Origin: Acholoe squamosa
Taxonomy: Eukaryota > Annelida > Polychaeta > Phyllodocida > Polynoidae
Length of the DNA: 64,000 bases
Reading direction: 5' to 3'
NCBI GenBank assembly: GCA_949317995.1
Contig: OX439052.1
Coordinates: forward strand, 36,209,932 to 36,273,931
A model generated the notes under the pieces. It saw only the letters and a program-made list of their open reading frames with translations. It searched no databases and was not told where the DNA came from. How positions within the stretch are numbered: position 1 is the first letter of the stretch; each line of letters begins with the position of its first letter. The translations under genes were made by a program, and so were the position numbers. Shown here piece by piece: positions 47,723 through 55,962 of this stretch.

Positions 47723-48370
47723 TTATTTAGATAAGTTGCAAGACAAAATATCTTTCCACGAAGACAGATATTCTTTCACTTTTTCTTTATCTTCTTCAGT
47801 ATATCTTTCTAAGTATATTGGATTTATGTCCAAAAAATTGGTGATAGAAAGATCTCCGTCTAAAATACCATGAACATTTATTTCTTCTGGCTTCAGATCT
47901 CGTTCTACATGACAAGCTAACATGTCTATCACACTTTCAATTAAAGCATATTTTCTCATATTTCCTTCTCTGTAATATTGAGGATGATGATCATTGTTTT
48001 CATAGTGATGAAATAAAGCATTTTCCCAAGTTGTTTTTTCTTGAGAATTTTTTGGTCCATTTTTAGTATGGAACTTAAAGGTGTAACCTATGGCTTCTTT
48101 CATTGAAAACTTAGATAAGTCATGCACCATTATTCGTTCTGTTAAACACATTTTATCTTTTTTGTCAAATACGTTTTCTAAAAGGTAAAAAGTGAAACAT
48201 ATCATTTGTCTATGCCTTAAAACCTGTTCGAAATGTTGCAAGAGAAGTTTCAAGAAAGAATTGTTGCAAGTTATTTTTTCTTTTTTAGATTTTATGTATT
48301 TAATGGCTATATCGTCTTCCCAGTTTGTGTGTTTCAACAGTTTTTTTATTTTAAAAGTGTACTTTCCCAT
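47723..48370 (-). CDS. HD-like predicted metal-dependent hydrolase (DUF5662-like)
   Basis: The product has 215 residues. The arrangement MVHDLSKFS (His83-Asp84), W..ALFHHYENNDHHPQYY (His121, His122, His128, His129) and ESVIDMLACHVER (Glu145, Asp149, His154) is that of DUF5662-type proteins of phages and large DNA viruses. These have HD-domain-like metal ligands. The substrate is unknown; a nucleotide or nucleic-acid phosphohydrolase is the usual guess for HD folds. ATG 48370 lies close to the stop of the upstream gene (48372). Together with the dUTPase it could serve nucleotide metabolism or evasion of nucleotide-based defence, but this is inference. Confidence 0.72.
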   Translation of the reverse strand: MGKYTFKIKKLLKHTNWEDDIAIKYIKSKKEKITCNNSFLKLLLQHFEQVLRHRQMICFTFYLLENVFDKKDKMCLTERIMVHDLSKFSMKEAIGYTFKFHTKNGPKNSQEKTTWENALFHHYENNDHHPQYYREGNMRKYALIESVIDMLACHVERDLKPEEINVHGILDGDLSITNFLDINPIYLERYTEEDKEKVKEYLSSWKDILSCNLSK

Positions 48371-48371
48371 A

Positions 48372-48620
48372 TCAGCGTAGTGTTCTGCTCATGAAGCCAG
48401 ACAAAAGTTTCTCTTGTTTTTCTGTGATTCGTTGCACAAGAATATTATTTTTGTTTCCTAAAGATTTTATTATTTCTTGATTCTTTTTTCTCTCTGCTCT
48501 AAGAATGCGAAATTGGTTTTGTTGCCTTTTTCTTGTTTCTTCAAGGGTTTCTATCTTATGTATGCAATCAGGACACACCCCGTCTTCTAGCGAAGGCTTC
48601 CAATCAGAATAACTGTTCAT
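48372..48620 (-). CDS. Small coiled-coil protein with CxxC
   Basis: The product has 82 residues from ATG 48620; an upstream GTG at 48647 is in frame but unlikely. An N-terminal CPDC pair is followed by a predicted coiled coil rich in Lys, Glu, Arg and Gln (KIETLEETRKRQQNQFRIL). I do not recognise a family. It ends one base before the next gene begins (48370), so it is probably co-transcribed with it. Confidence 0.5.
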   Translation of the reverse strand: MNSYSDWKPSLEDGVCPDCIHKIETLEETRKRQQNQFRILRAERKKNQEIIKSLGNKNNILVQRITEKQEKLLSGFMSRTLR

Positions 48621-48690
48621 GTTACTTTGACGCAGATCAGTATTCACATAAAGTCTGTTTGTTCACTTATCTCATCTATGTTTTTATTTC

Positions 48691-49140
48691 TTAATCACTT
48701 TCATGTTTTTTTTCTGAATTTAAATGAAAAGCTTCGTTTGGCTTATTCCTATAAGTCTCCATTAAAACATCAGAAGGCATAGAATCTGGCACATCACAAG
48801 TTTCACCGTCTGCTACAATTTTACTGCCTTCTTCTGAGTCATCACCGTCGGCTACTGTACGACCATACGGATAAGAACCTCTCCTGATGTTATATATTCT
48901 CTCTGCTTTAGCTAAGTTGTATGCCTTCCTGTGAGCCATTAAATTCATATTTTCATTTCGTGCTTCTCTTAATTGTAAAGTAAGATGGAGATTATTTTTT
49001 TCTTCCTCTTTTATGATATTAATGTGTTCACGTCTTTCTTCTTCTAACAGAGATATATAAGTGCCTTGATGTAAGCATATTTTTTCAAGTATTTCATTGC
49101 GCTTTACTTCAAAAATCATATTGTTCCCTTTTGTATCCAT
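48691..49140 (-). CDS. Unknown coiled-coil protein
   Basis: The product has 149 residues from ATG 49140. Residues ~10-80 form a long charged helix with heptad-like Leu/Ile spacing (ILEKICLHQGTYISLLEEER, then REARNENMNLMAHRKAYNL). The rest is acidic and probably disordered, with ADGDDSEEGSK and VADGETCDV as near-repeats. No family is recognised. Its position among late-type genes suggests a virion or assembly protein. Confidence 0.55.
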   Translation of the reverse strand: MDTKGNNMIFEVKRNEILEKICLHQGTYISLLEEERREHINIIKEEEKNNLHLTLQLREARNENMNLMAHRKAYNLAKAERIYNIRRGSYPYGRTVADGDDSEEGSKIVADGETCDVPDSMPSDVLMETYRNKPNEAFHLNSEKKHESD

Positions 49141-49216
49141 GATTAAGACTTGAGAAATAATCTTAATTTATATATTTTTTTTAGGTCTCACACGAGAAAG
49201 ATGTTCATTCTTATAA

Positions 49217-49693
49217 TTATTTGAGTATCTCAGGATCTTTTGTTTCTTCAGTGAATACATTTGAGTCGGGCAAATGTTCTTGATTTGCAATAGTAGTTAG
49301 TAATTGATTATTTTTTTCGTACATTATGTTATCAATATCTCGGTTTTCATTTATTTGAGTAGATTTTAAGTCATGGTTAGAAACAGAAGATCCTATGACA
49401 GGATATGTCCATGTTTTTCTGTGATTTACATTAGTTACAAAACAAGACAGGAAAGTTTGAGTTTTTTCATTGTTATGATAAATATTTCCGCTTTCTGTAC
49501 AAGACAAAAATATTTCATCTCCTTTCTGTAAAGAAGGGGAGATAGATTGTTTACGCGTTTCTAAGATAATGACTACGATGCTTAAAATAAGAGTAAAAAC
49601 TATTCCTCCTGCTCCTACTTTCCCGTTTGAAATCAAATTATTTATTTTGCTTAAACTTTTCATGCTTCCTTCTTTTGTTTTATGTTCGCTCAT
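49217..49693 (-). CDS. Single-pass membrane protein
   Basis: The 158-residue product has a short cytoplasm-like N-terminus and one strongly hydrophobic segment at about residues 25-45 (GAGGIVFTLILSIVVIIL), followed by ETRKQ. The remaining ~110 residues contain two cysteines in LSCTES and FLSCFV contexts and several Asn/Thr sites. This layout fits a type II or III membrane protein, such as an envelope, fusion-assisting or membrane-remodelling protein. No family is recognised and no signal peptide cleavage site is evident. Confidence 0.6.
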   Translation of the reverse strand: MSEHKTKEGSMKSLSKINNLISNGKVGAGGIVFTLILSIVVIILETRKQSISPSLQKGDEIFLSCTESGNIYHNNEKTQTFLSCFVTNVNHRKTWTYPVIGSSVSNHDLKSTQINENRDIDNIMYEKNNQLLTTIANQEHLPDSNVFTEETKDPEILK

Positions 49694-49780
49694 TTTTTTA
49701 AAAAAAATATCTTTTTATGATGATCAGTTCCAATAAATCGGCAAATAATTTCCAAGACAAGATGAAAAAGAAATAATACA

Positions 49781-50320
49781 TTAATCTTTTTTTCTTTTTT
49801 GTGTTGTTCTTAGAAAATTATTTTTTGTAGAACAAATTTGTTTGTTACAAAACAAGGATTTCTTTTTGCTTCGATTATTTTGTTTTTTCTTTAAAAAGTA
49901 TTGTTTTACTTTACTGTCATTCCAATCAGGATCTGAAGTGAAGCTAGATATAACTTGTTGCATTGTCTTATTCTCAGCTCGTTTTTCTAAAAAGAACAAG
50001 CAATATAAACCACAAGTCATAGAAAAAAGTCCTTGAATAGAATGAGAGGAATATTTATATTTTTTTGGCAAAGCTTTCAGAAAACTCTTTCGCATAGGAC
50101 TGAAGCCATATGAATCGAAATATTCAGCTAGTTTACGTGGTTTTTCATAATAAAAAGCTATCCAATGTTCTCCGGGTAAGTTACTGTTGTCGGTGTTGAC
50201 TACATAACCTGTAGGAAATGATTTCACTGCAGGTATAGTGTCAGCTGAATAAACACCATAATTTCCTCCTTTTTTTCTTTTAATTTTCTGCAAGAAAAAA
50301 TTTATTTCCGTTCCATTCAT
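49781..50320 (-). CDS. Adenain-type maturation cysteine protease
   Basis: The 179-residue product has the adenovirus-protease/Ulp1-like triad: His52 in GEHWIAFYY, Asp69 in YFDSYGF, Gln96 in SIQG and Cys103 in TCGLYCLFFL. In adenoviruses and Polintons this enzyme cleaves virion precursors during maturation. The core is followed by a Lys/Asn-rich tail of about 30 residues. The start ATG lies 10 bases after the capsid gene stop, and this protease-next-to-capsid order is usual in Polintons. Confidence 0.92.
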   Translation of the reverse strand: MNGTEINFFLQKIKRKKGGNYGVYSADTIPAVKSFPTGYVVNTDNSNLPGEHWIAFYYEKPRKLAEYFDSYGFSPMRKSFLKALPKKYKYSSHSIQGLFSMTCGLYCLFFLEKRAENKTMQQVISSFTSDPDWNDSKVKQYFLKKKQNNRSKKKSLFCNKQICSTKNNFLRTTQKRKKD

Positions 50321-50329
50321 TTTTAGGAA

Positions 50330-51682
50330 TTATGCTGTTTCAGATTTTGCTCTTAATATATTGCTAGAATCTAATCTCAGGAGTTCATGATGTTCTAAAT
50401 ATACGATAGCTGCTACTCCATGGGTTAATTCTTCTTCTAGTTTTATGACAAATCCTAAAGAACCATTTTCTGAATATTCGAATGTGCCTGACGTTATTCC
50501 GTTTTTAGATATGTCAAAACAGTAAAGACAATGTCCTTTTTTGAATTCGTCGAAAGAAATATCTATCGTATCGTCTCTGAAAATTGAACCTGTAGACCGT
50601 ATAAGAGCTAGGTAGGCCATATTGTATAAATCATTAGGGTAATCTAATTCATAGTGATAAAAAGGAGTTCCACCGTCGTTCACTTTCAGTTCTATTTCCT
50701 TAGCTTTGAAGTGCTCAAATTGAAACGGATTACGATTATGACTTCCTGTAAAGGCATCTAAATGAACTAACCCTATGATGACTCTTTTTGGAAGAGGAGT
50801 GTTGTTCACTATATGAGAGGCTTGCAAAATAGATTTCTGAGGACCAAAAGTGACGTATTTCATGTCTATTTTGTTCACAGGATAATCCCAATACGGAGTA
50901 ACCATTCTAGCATCCATTATTTTTTTATGGAATTTTTCAGACACTCTTATTCTTTTTATGAATAAATGTATGCCCTGTATGTCTATTATGTATTTTTGTG
51001 TTCCTAATTTAGACATCAAACAAAAGTCTTCGTCTGCTCTATCAAATTCTATAGTAAGAGGCAGATCTCCAGGTAACACTTTGACCTGAGCAAAAAGGTC
51101 ATTATGAATTCGTCCTATGACTTCAAATAATTTCCCGTTTTTAGTTTTGTTATAACGTGCTTTCACTCCAGAATTATGATCGTCGCTGTTAACATTTGTT
51201 ACTTCGTTGAAATCTTTATCGTCTTTGTAATACATAGCCAAAGCTCCCAAGTGTTTAGCAGTGGTTGGATCATAACTTAAAATATATTCCAGAATAGATC
51301 TATACCCGTGCAAATCATTGCTGTCTGATATTCGTATTCCTGCTATAGAAAGTTTCACATTTTTAAACATAGTAGAAGCAAAATAATTCACTGGAAAAAC
51401 TTTAGCTTTATCGTTTATTGTCCCATCGTTAGCTGGAGCATCTGGATTTTGTTTGTCAGCTTTTAATATTTTGCCAGACACTCGAATAAAACTGTCGTGC
51501 AAAGAAATGAAATCTGTATGTTTAGATTTTAAAGTGAATTGAACTGTAGTGCTGTTAGGAGAAGCAGTGGGCTCAACTTTTTCATAATAAGTTTTAACTC
51601 TACTTATATCTGTTGGAGGAACATGAGTAAAATCAAATTCCGAGGCTACACAAAAACAAGGATCTTCGTCTAACAATGACAT
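50330..51682 (-). CDS. Major capsid protein candidate, F54H12.2-like, double-jelly-roll type
   Basis: The product has 450 residues from ATG 51682; the open frame extends further upstream only with a TTG. The N-terminus (DFTHVPPTDISRVKTYYEKV), a central YPNDLYNMAYLALIR and the C-terminus (HGVAAIVYLEHHELLRLDSS) resemble the large 'F54H12.2-like' protein family of invertebrate Polinton-like elements. The family is found beside protease and packaging ATPase. Sequence is dominated by beta-prone segments; the length and place in the gene order fit the hexon-like capsid. The capsid role is inferred from context and recollected similarity; a structure prediction showing two jelly rolls would settle it. 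Confidence 0.7.
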   Translation of the reverse strand: MSLLDEDPCFCVASEFDFTHVPPTDISRVKTYYEKVEPTASPNSTTVQFTLKSKHTDFISLHDSFIRVSGKILKADKQNPDAPANDGTINDKAKVFPVNYFASTMFKNVKLSIAGIRISDSNDLHGYRSILEYILSYDPTTAKHLGALAMYYKDDKDFNEVTNVNSDDHNSGVKARYNKTKNGKLFEVIGRIHNDLFAQVKVLPGDLPLTIEFDRADEDFCLMSKLGTQKYIIDIQGIHLFIKRIRVSEKFHKKIMDARMVTPYWDYPVNKIDMKYVTFGPQKSILQASHIVNNTPLPKRVIIGLVHLDAFTGSHNRNPFQFEHFKAKEIELKVNDGGTPFYHYELDYPNDLYNMAYLALIRSTGSIFRDDTIDISFDEFKKGHCLYCFDISKNGITSGTFEYSENGSLGFVIKLEEELTHGVAAIVYLEHHELLRLDSSNILRAKSETA

Positions 51683-51760
51683 TTTTTTAAGGTGATGAAC
51701 AAACTTCAAAAATATTTGTTTGTTTTTCTCTTCTTTTCAGTAATCTCAGGTTATTTTATG

Positions 51761-52201
51761 TTAACCAAAGATATCTTTTTTGAAATTTCTTCTAAATCTA
51801 TTTCTTTTTTTATTTGTGATCGTTTTATTAACTTTTCTTTTCTTGGTTACATGTGAAATAACTTCTTTGCCTAAATCAGACAAAGTTTCTTGAGCTTCTC
51901 TTTTTAAAGCTCGTTTAAAGTTTTCACCTTTCATGACATTTTTTGCTACTTTAATTCCTCCTGTTAAGGCTCTTTTTCCTATTCCTTTTGCGGCTGATGC
52001 CACAACAGGTTTCACCAAAGGAATAACTGTCTTAAACAATCCTTTTAAAATACCACCTAGCCCATAACCTTTTTGATTTCTGCTTCCTATGAAGGGGGTT
52101 AAAGAATAGTATCCTTTTCCATACTGTACATCATAAGGATAAGATCGCTTAGTTAAAAAATGTTTATAATATATATCTTCAGGTGAATCGTTAGAATACA
52201 T
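51761..52201 (-). CDS. pVI/pX-like small virion protein
   Basis: The product has 146 residues. After a Tyr-rich start there is a Gly-rich turn (KGYGLGGILKGLF) leading into an amphipathic segment (KTVIPLVKPVVASAAKGIGKRA). Then come Lys/Ala-rich helices and a strongly basic tail (KKRKVNKTITNKKRNRFRR). This 'GGLxxGLF...PxxKPxxKxxGK' layout recurs in invertebrate Polinton elements and resembles adenovirus precursor proteins that carry a membrane-lytic helix and cement the capsid. A GLGG-type site could be a protease cleavage site. It lies between the capsid gene and the 342-residue gene. Confidence 0.68.
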   Translation of the reverse strand: MYSNDSPEDIYYKHFLTKRSYPYDVQYGKGYYSLTPFIGSRNQKGYGLGGILKGLFKTVIPLVKPVVASAAKGIGKRALTGGIKVAKNVMKGENFKRALKREAQETLSDLGKEVISHVTKKRKVNKTITNKKRNRFRRNFKKDIFG

Positions 52202-52252
52202 TTTGATGTATTTTTATTTATTTTTTTTGATTTATCTCAAAACAATTTATCT

Positions 52253-53281
52253 CTACCAGTCAGATGCCCATTCCTTAGAAGAATATCTTGGGTTTTTTTT
52301 GGTTCTTCTTCCAGATCGAGTAGAATAAGGTGACGGCTTTCCTGACAAATTTTTGTTTGTTTTAATTTTCCCGAAGACGTCTTCTTGTGGGCTTGGGTAA
52401 GATATTTTTACGTCTCTTTCTTTGCTGGGTTGCTTTTCTTCGAAAGGGAGAGGAGGGATATTTTTTATTGGAGTTTTCACTATGCCTCCGCTGGCTTCTC
52501 CTATTTTGTCTTCTTCATTTTCAGAAAGATAGTCGGTGTCGTTATTTTTATCTTCAGTGTCTTCTGTAGTTGTTTTTTTCAGAAGGGGCTTTTCTTTTTC
52601 TTGAAGAAGAGTTTCATCCAAATTGCCGTCTTCAGAAAATTCATCGTCTGTAGCATCTGTAGAATAATTGCTTTCATTTCTTTGTTTGTCTTCCATGTTT
52701 TGATCTTCTAAAGGATATTTTTTTATGATATAAGGACGATTGTTTTTTTTAGTTATTTTTGGCTTATTTAAAAACCACGATTTAGGAATATGATTAGATA
52801 TATTAACCCAAAGTTCTTCTGTTCCTATAGGTTCTGTTTTTATGCTTGCATTTGAAAAGAATTTCATGATGCTTATCACATTAGAATTTCTGATTAGTTT
52901 ACCTCTGATGATAATTTCACCATGTTCATTCCATAGATAGTTCAGTTCTATCATTTTTTTGAGAATTTCTTTTATGTAAGGAATTTGTGCTTGTCTTATG
53001 TTGGATAAGATCTCAAGTATTGATATACCTGGTATTATTTCTTGTTTTTTTTCTGTAGGAGCAGAATACATGAAAGCCGAGTCTTTAGCTATATTTTGAT
53101 TTGTGCTTAATATCTTATACGGTTTCACGTTATACATTCTTTGCGCTAATAATTCTTGTTGCCTTTCGAGAGCAGGATTTTTTTCTTGGTCAGTGTTTTT
53201 TTCATTAGCATGATTTTTTGCTGAAGATAATTTTTTGTAAGTTGCTAAAGGTATAACGATACTTTTTTTGAAGCTAGCCAT
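52253..53281 (-). CDS. Conserved Polinton-type protein of unknown function with acidic linker
   Basis: The product has 342 residues from ATG 53281; an earlier GTG at 53299 is unlikely. The N-terminus KKSIVIPLATYKKL resembles the 'KKxVLVPxxxY' start of a family common in invertebrate Polinton-like elements. A compact domain at ~85-165 contains LNYLWNEHGEIIIRGKLI followed by an 'SNVI' helix, also typical of that family. The middle is acidic (DEFSEDGNLDETLLQE), and the C-terminus is basic and Ser/Arg-rich (SGRRTKKNPRYSSKEW). I know of no assigned function. The location between the two small basic virion proteins suggests a virion or assembly role. Confidence 0.6.
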   Translation of the reverse strand: MASFKKSIVIPLATYKKLSSAKNHANEKNTDQEKNPALERQQELLAQRMYNVKPYKILSTNQNIAKDSAFMYSAPTEKKQEIIPGISILEILSNIRQAQIPYIKEILKKMIELNYLWNEHGEIIIRGKLIRNSNVISIMKFFSNASIKTEPIGTEELWVNISNHIPKSWFLNKPKITKKNNRPYIIKKYPLEDQNMEDKQRNESNYSTDATDDEFSEDGNLDETLLQEKEKPLLKKTTTEDTEDKNNDTDYLSENEEDKIGEASGGIVKTPIKNIPPLPFEEKQPSKERDVKISYPSPQEDVFGKIKTNKNLSGKPSPYSTRSGRRTKKNPRYSSKEWASDW

Positions 53282-53285
53282 AATA

Positions 53286-53756
53286 TTAATTTTTTGCACC
53301 TGCCAATCCTCCTATTAAGGACACTGCTAAAGGGAGGAGAAGAGAGAGAAATCCACCTTTTTGTTTTAAAACTGCTTTCCTTTTTTTGTTATTCACACGT
53401 CTATTAATAAGATATCTTAAAGTGTTCTTGTATTTTTTTAACTTTGAATAAGACACTGAATTTAATTTAATGTTTCCTGTAAGAACATTAAAAATGCACT
53501 GACATATAGAATCTAAATCTTCTTTATCTGCATATTCTATTAACAAATCTCTTTTTCTTTTGTTTTTTGTGTTTCCTAACATTGTCAAAAAAGCTAATCT
53601 TTTGACTGATCTGATGTTTGCTGCTTTCTTCTTGATTTTTCTTTTTGGTTGTTTGCAGCTAGTTCTTTTTTTTCTTTTTGCTACAATTGATTTCTTTTTT
53701 ATTGTTTTTTTGCCTTTTCTTTTAGAAACAGGCATTTTTTTCTTTAACGGTGGCAT
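53286..53756 (-). CDS. Basic core-like protein with hydrophobic GG tail
   Basis: The product has 156 residues from ATG 53756. The first ~50 residues are extremely Lys/Arg-rich, like a DNA-condensing core protein. A helical middle (RKRDLLIEYADKEDLDSICQ, then NVLTGNIKLN) follows. The end, KQKGGFLSLLLPLAVSLIGGLAG, is hydrophobic and Gly-rich. The 'QKGGFLPxLLPLxxxLxG' tail recurs in invertebrate Polintons and may be membrane-active once released by the protease. It sits directly upstream of the 342-residue gene, and the two start/stop regions are only four bases apart. Confidence 0.7.
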   Translation of the reverse strand: MPPLKKKMPVSKRKGKKTIKKKSIVAKRKKRTSCKQPKRKIKKKAANIRSVKRLAFLTMLGNTKNKRKRDLLIEYADKEDLDSICQCIFNVLTGNIKLNSVSYSKLKKYKNTLRYLINRRVNNKKRKAVLKQKGGFLSLLLPLAVSLIGGLAGAKN

Positions 53757-53846
53757 TCTTTCACACAAAAACTTTTATTTTTTTCATATATTTTATTCAA
53801 TCTCATGAACTTTATGTTGGTTCATACATGTATAGTTGTTTCTGTT

Positions 53847-54509
53847 TTATGTTTTGTTAGGTATATACACCTCTTGTCCTATGTCAAATATGTTGCTCCT
53901 AAATCTGTATTCTTGAGGAGTTTTTTGATGACCATCTATTAAAAGATAGGAATGTGGTTTCCTAGTTGCTTCATTAAAAATATTAACGAAAGTTTTATAA
54001 TTTTTAGGCAACAGTTTTCTCCCTAATGTTAGAGGGACAGTTTGATCTAAAGGTGAATTAAAAATAACTAAATACGTCGCATTTCTATTAACAGTTTGCC
54101 TTTCTTTTCCTTCAGAATAATAATTTTGTGAAATATATATAACATTTATCGATTCATGATGACATGTTTGAGTGAAAAGTTTTCCTATTTCAGGATTATT
54201 TCCACATTCTTTCATTAAATCATCTAAAATAACAAGTCCATTAAGGTCAGGTTTTATATATTTATCAAAAGAAGAAGGAATACCGTTCAAAAATGTTATG
54301 CTTTTCCCCTCCATAAAGTCTTTTTTAGCAGGAGGGGTTTGACCATAACACCATATGACATAGTCTATTTTTTTTTCTATTATTCGCTCATTATTTTTTA
54401 ATAGATCATACACAAAAGTAGTTTTTCCACTGTTGCTTGGTCCTGCTATGATCATAGAAAATGGAATTCTAATACATGCATTGAAAACAGGGAATTCTAT
54501 GTCTTCCAT
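53847..54509 (-). CDS. A32-type DNA packaging ATPase (FtsK/HerA clade)
   Basis: The 220-residue product has Walker A GPSNSGKT (residues 23-30), Walker B LVILDDL (92-98) and a downstream INVIYISQNYY strand ending in the Gln-containing sensor motif. This is the usual motor that pumps viral DNA into the capsid in Polintons, poxviruses and other nucleocytoplasmic viruses. The start lies three bases after the integrase stop, so the two genes are tightly coupled. Confidence 0.93.
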   Translation of the reverse strand: MEDIEFPVFNACIRIPFSMIIAGPSNSGKTTFVYDLLKNNERIIEKKIDYVIWCYGQTPPAKKDFMEGKSITFLNGIPSSFDKYIKPDLNGLVILDDLMKECGNNPEIGKLFTQTCHHESINVIYISQNYYSEGKERQTVNRNATYLVIFNSPLDQTVPLTLGRKLLPKNYKTFVNIFNEATRKPHSYLLIDGHQKTPQEYRFRSNIFDIGQEVYIPNKT

Positions 54510-54512
54510 TTT

Positions 54513-55484
54513 TTATTTTCCTTTTATTTTGTTTAATTCTTCTTTATAAAAACTACCACTCAATATTTCATTATTTTTGTCTGTTAACACATAAGTAGCA
54601 GGCCATGTTCTAAGAACATATGCTATTTGAAAAATTTCTTCTTTCCAATGAGAAGAATACCCTCTTCTGAAAGCAATCTTATATTTACTTATTCGTACTT
54701 TATCTCCTACTTTAAAAGGCAGTTTAATTCTTTTGCTGTACAAATATTTTCCGTATTGCTTTAACCATATTTTTTTTTCGTTTGATTTGGTTACTTCAGA
54801 AGGACTTATTCCTAATGTTCTATGTTTACTATGATTATAACTTTTAACTAAATCCTGTAGAACGTCTATATATCTCAGACTCTTTTTGAAAGAAAGATAT
54901 TTATATATTTTGTCTTGTATGGTACGATTGAATCTTTCTACTATAGCACATTTAGTGTCTTGAGAAGTACTGAAAAATTTTATTTCATTTTCTTTTAAAA
55001 AATTTTGAAAAACACCTTTAAATTCGCTTCCTTCATCTAATTGTATTAAGTTGGGCTTAACATTGCTTTTTAACAAAATTTTTTTGAAGCCGTCTAGAGT
55101 GACATATGCAGTTTTGTTCACTAAAGGTTCAACATAAGCATAACGTGAAAAACAATCTATACAGGCTAATAAATATTTTATTCCATTGTTTTGATCTTTA
55201 AGGTTAAAAATACTTATTAAATCAATTTGCCATTGATCGTTTATGCCTTTCACTATTGTTTTTCTTCGAAGAAATTTATATATTATTTTCTTATGTGAAG
55301 TATAAGTTCTAGTGTTACGGAGAAAATTTAGCACGTCCTTTCTCGTTATATTTTCATCTATTTTTTTAGCTGCTTCATATAATTTTTTCACAGAAGAAAA
55401 AGATGAAGGATGAGAAGGAGTGAAATAAATTTTTTTCAAAATATTTTCTTTGTCCATGTTTGAAAAATATTTGCTTATGAACAT
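54513..55484 (-). CDS. Polinton-type RVE integrase (DDE)
   Basis: The product has 323 residues. The DDE triad is Asp88 (QWQIDLI), Asp150 (IQLDEGSEF) and Glu183 (IVERFNRTIQ), in the retroviral-integrase fold. The C-terminal domain (KVGDKVRISKYK, then FRRGYSSHWKEEIFQI, YVLTDKNNEILSGSFYKEEL) is the SH3/chromo-like tail characteristic of Polinton integrases. It joins element ends to chromosomal DNA with short target duplications. A second in-frame ATG at residue 10 is a possible start. The N-terminus is short and has no HHCC zinc finger. All catalytic residues are intact. Confidence 0.96.
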   Translation of the reverse strand: MFISKYFSNMDKENILKKIYFTPSHPSSFSSVKKLYEAAKKIDENITRKDVLNFLRNTRTYTSHKKIIYKFLRRKTIVKGINDQWQIDLISIFNLKDQNNGIKYLLACIDCFSRYAYVEPLVNKTAYVTLDGFKKILLKSNVKPNLIQLDEGSEFKGVFQNFLKENEIKFFSTSQDTKCAIVERFNRTIQDKIYKYLSFKKSLRYIDVLQDLVKSYNHSKHRTLGISPSEVTKSNEKKIWLKQYGKYLYSKRIKLPFKVGDKVRISKYKIAFRRGYSSHWKEEIFQIAYVLRTWPATYVLTDKNNEILSGSFYKEELNKIKGK

Positions 55485-55962
55485 GAAAATAGAACCATCT
55501 CAGAGTAGTAGGTGATATAATTTTTGATGAATGAACGACATCTTTTGCAACAGCATTCAGACAAAACATTTTTCACAACATTTTTAAATAAATGAATGAC
55601 ACAACTTTTTTCGTGCACGCGAAACAAAATGGAAATCCGATACGCGTCCATTCCAAGAAAAAAAGGTAGAGACATATTTTATCCCCTTATGAGTTGAGCA
55701 AGAGCACAAATTTCTCTTTCGAGATGTACTTTTTGCTGACACATAGGTTTTAAAATATATGTACCATAAAAAACTTGGCATTAGCGCAAGTTCCTCCATT
55801 GAGGTGTACTTTCTGCCAATGCATAAATTCACAGAACGGGGCATATTAGCACAGATTTTAACCCATTTTTACGCGTGAATAAAGTCATTAAATGCAATGC
55901 AAGTTTCCGGATTTCCGTGAAAAAATGAAACAAAAAAATCTTTTTGCCTTATAAAAGAAATA
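55485..55962. other. Longest gap in the core gene block, with two diverged direct repeats
   Basis: This ~480-bp stretch has no convincing gene. Two related segments at ~55698-55760 and ~55778-55845 share the pattern 'gcacaa(a)tttctc...gagatgtactttttgctgacacata' versus 'gcgcaagttcctcc...gaggtgtactttctgccaatgcata'. Open frames of up to 86 codons here (minus strand) read across these repeats and match nothing I know. It may be a promoter or replication region or a decayed gene. Confidence 0.5.

Noticed and set aside
52385-52711. 108-codon plus-strand frame rich in Phe
   Set aside because: It is the antisense of the acidic/Lys-rich segment of the 342-residue viral gene. Similar Phe/Ser-rich shadows occur at 53560, 55985 and 57185.
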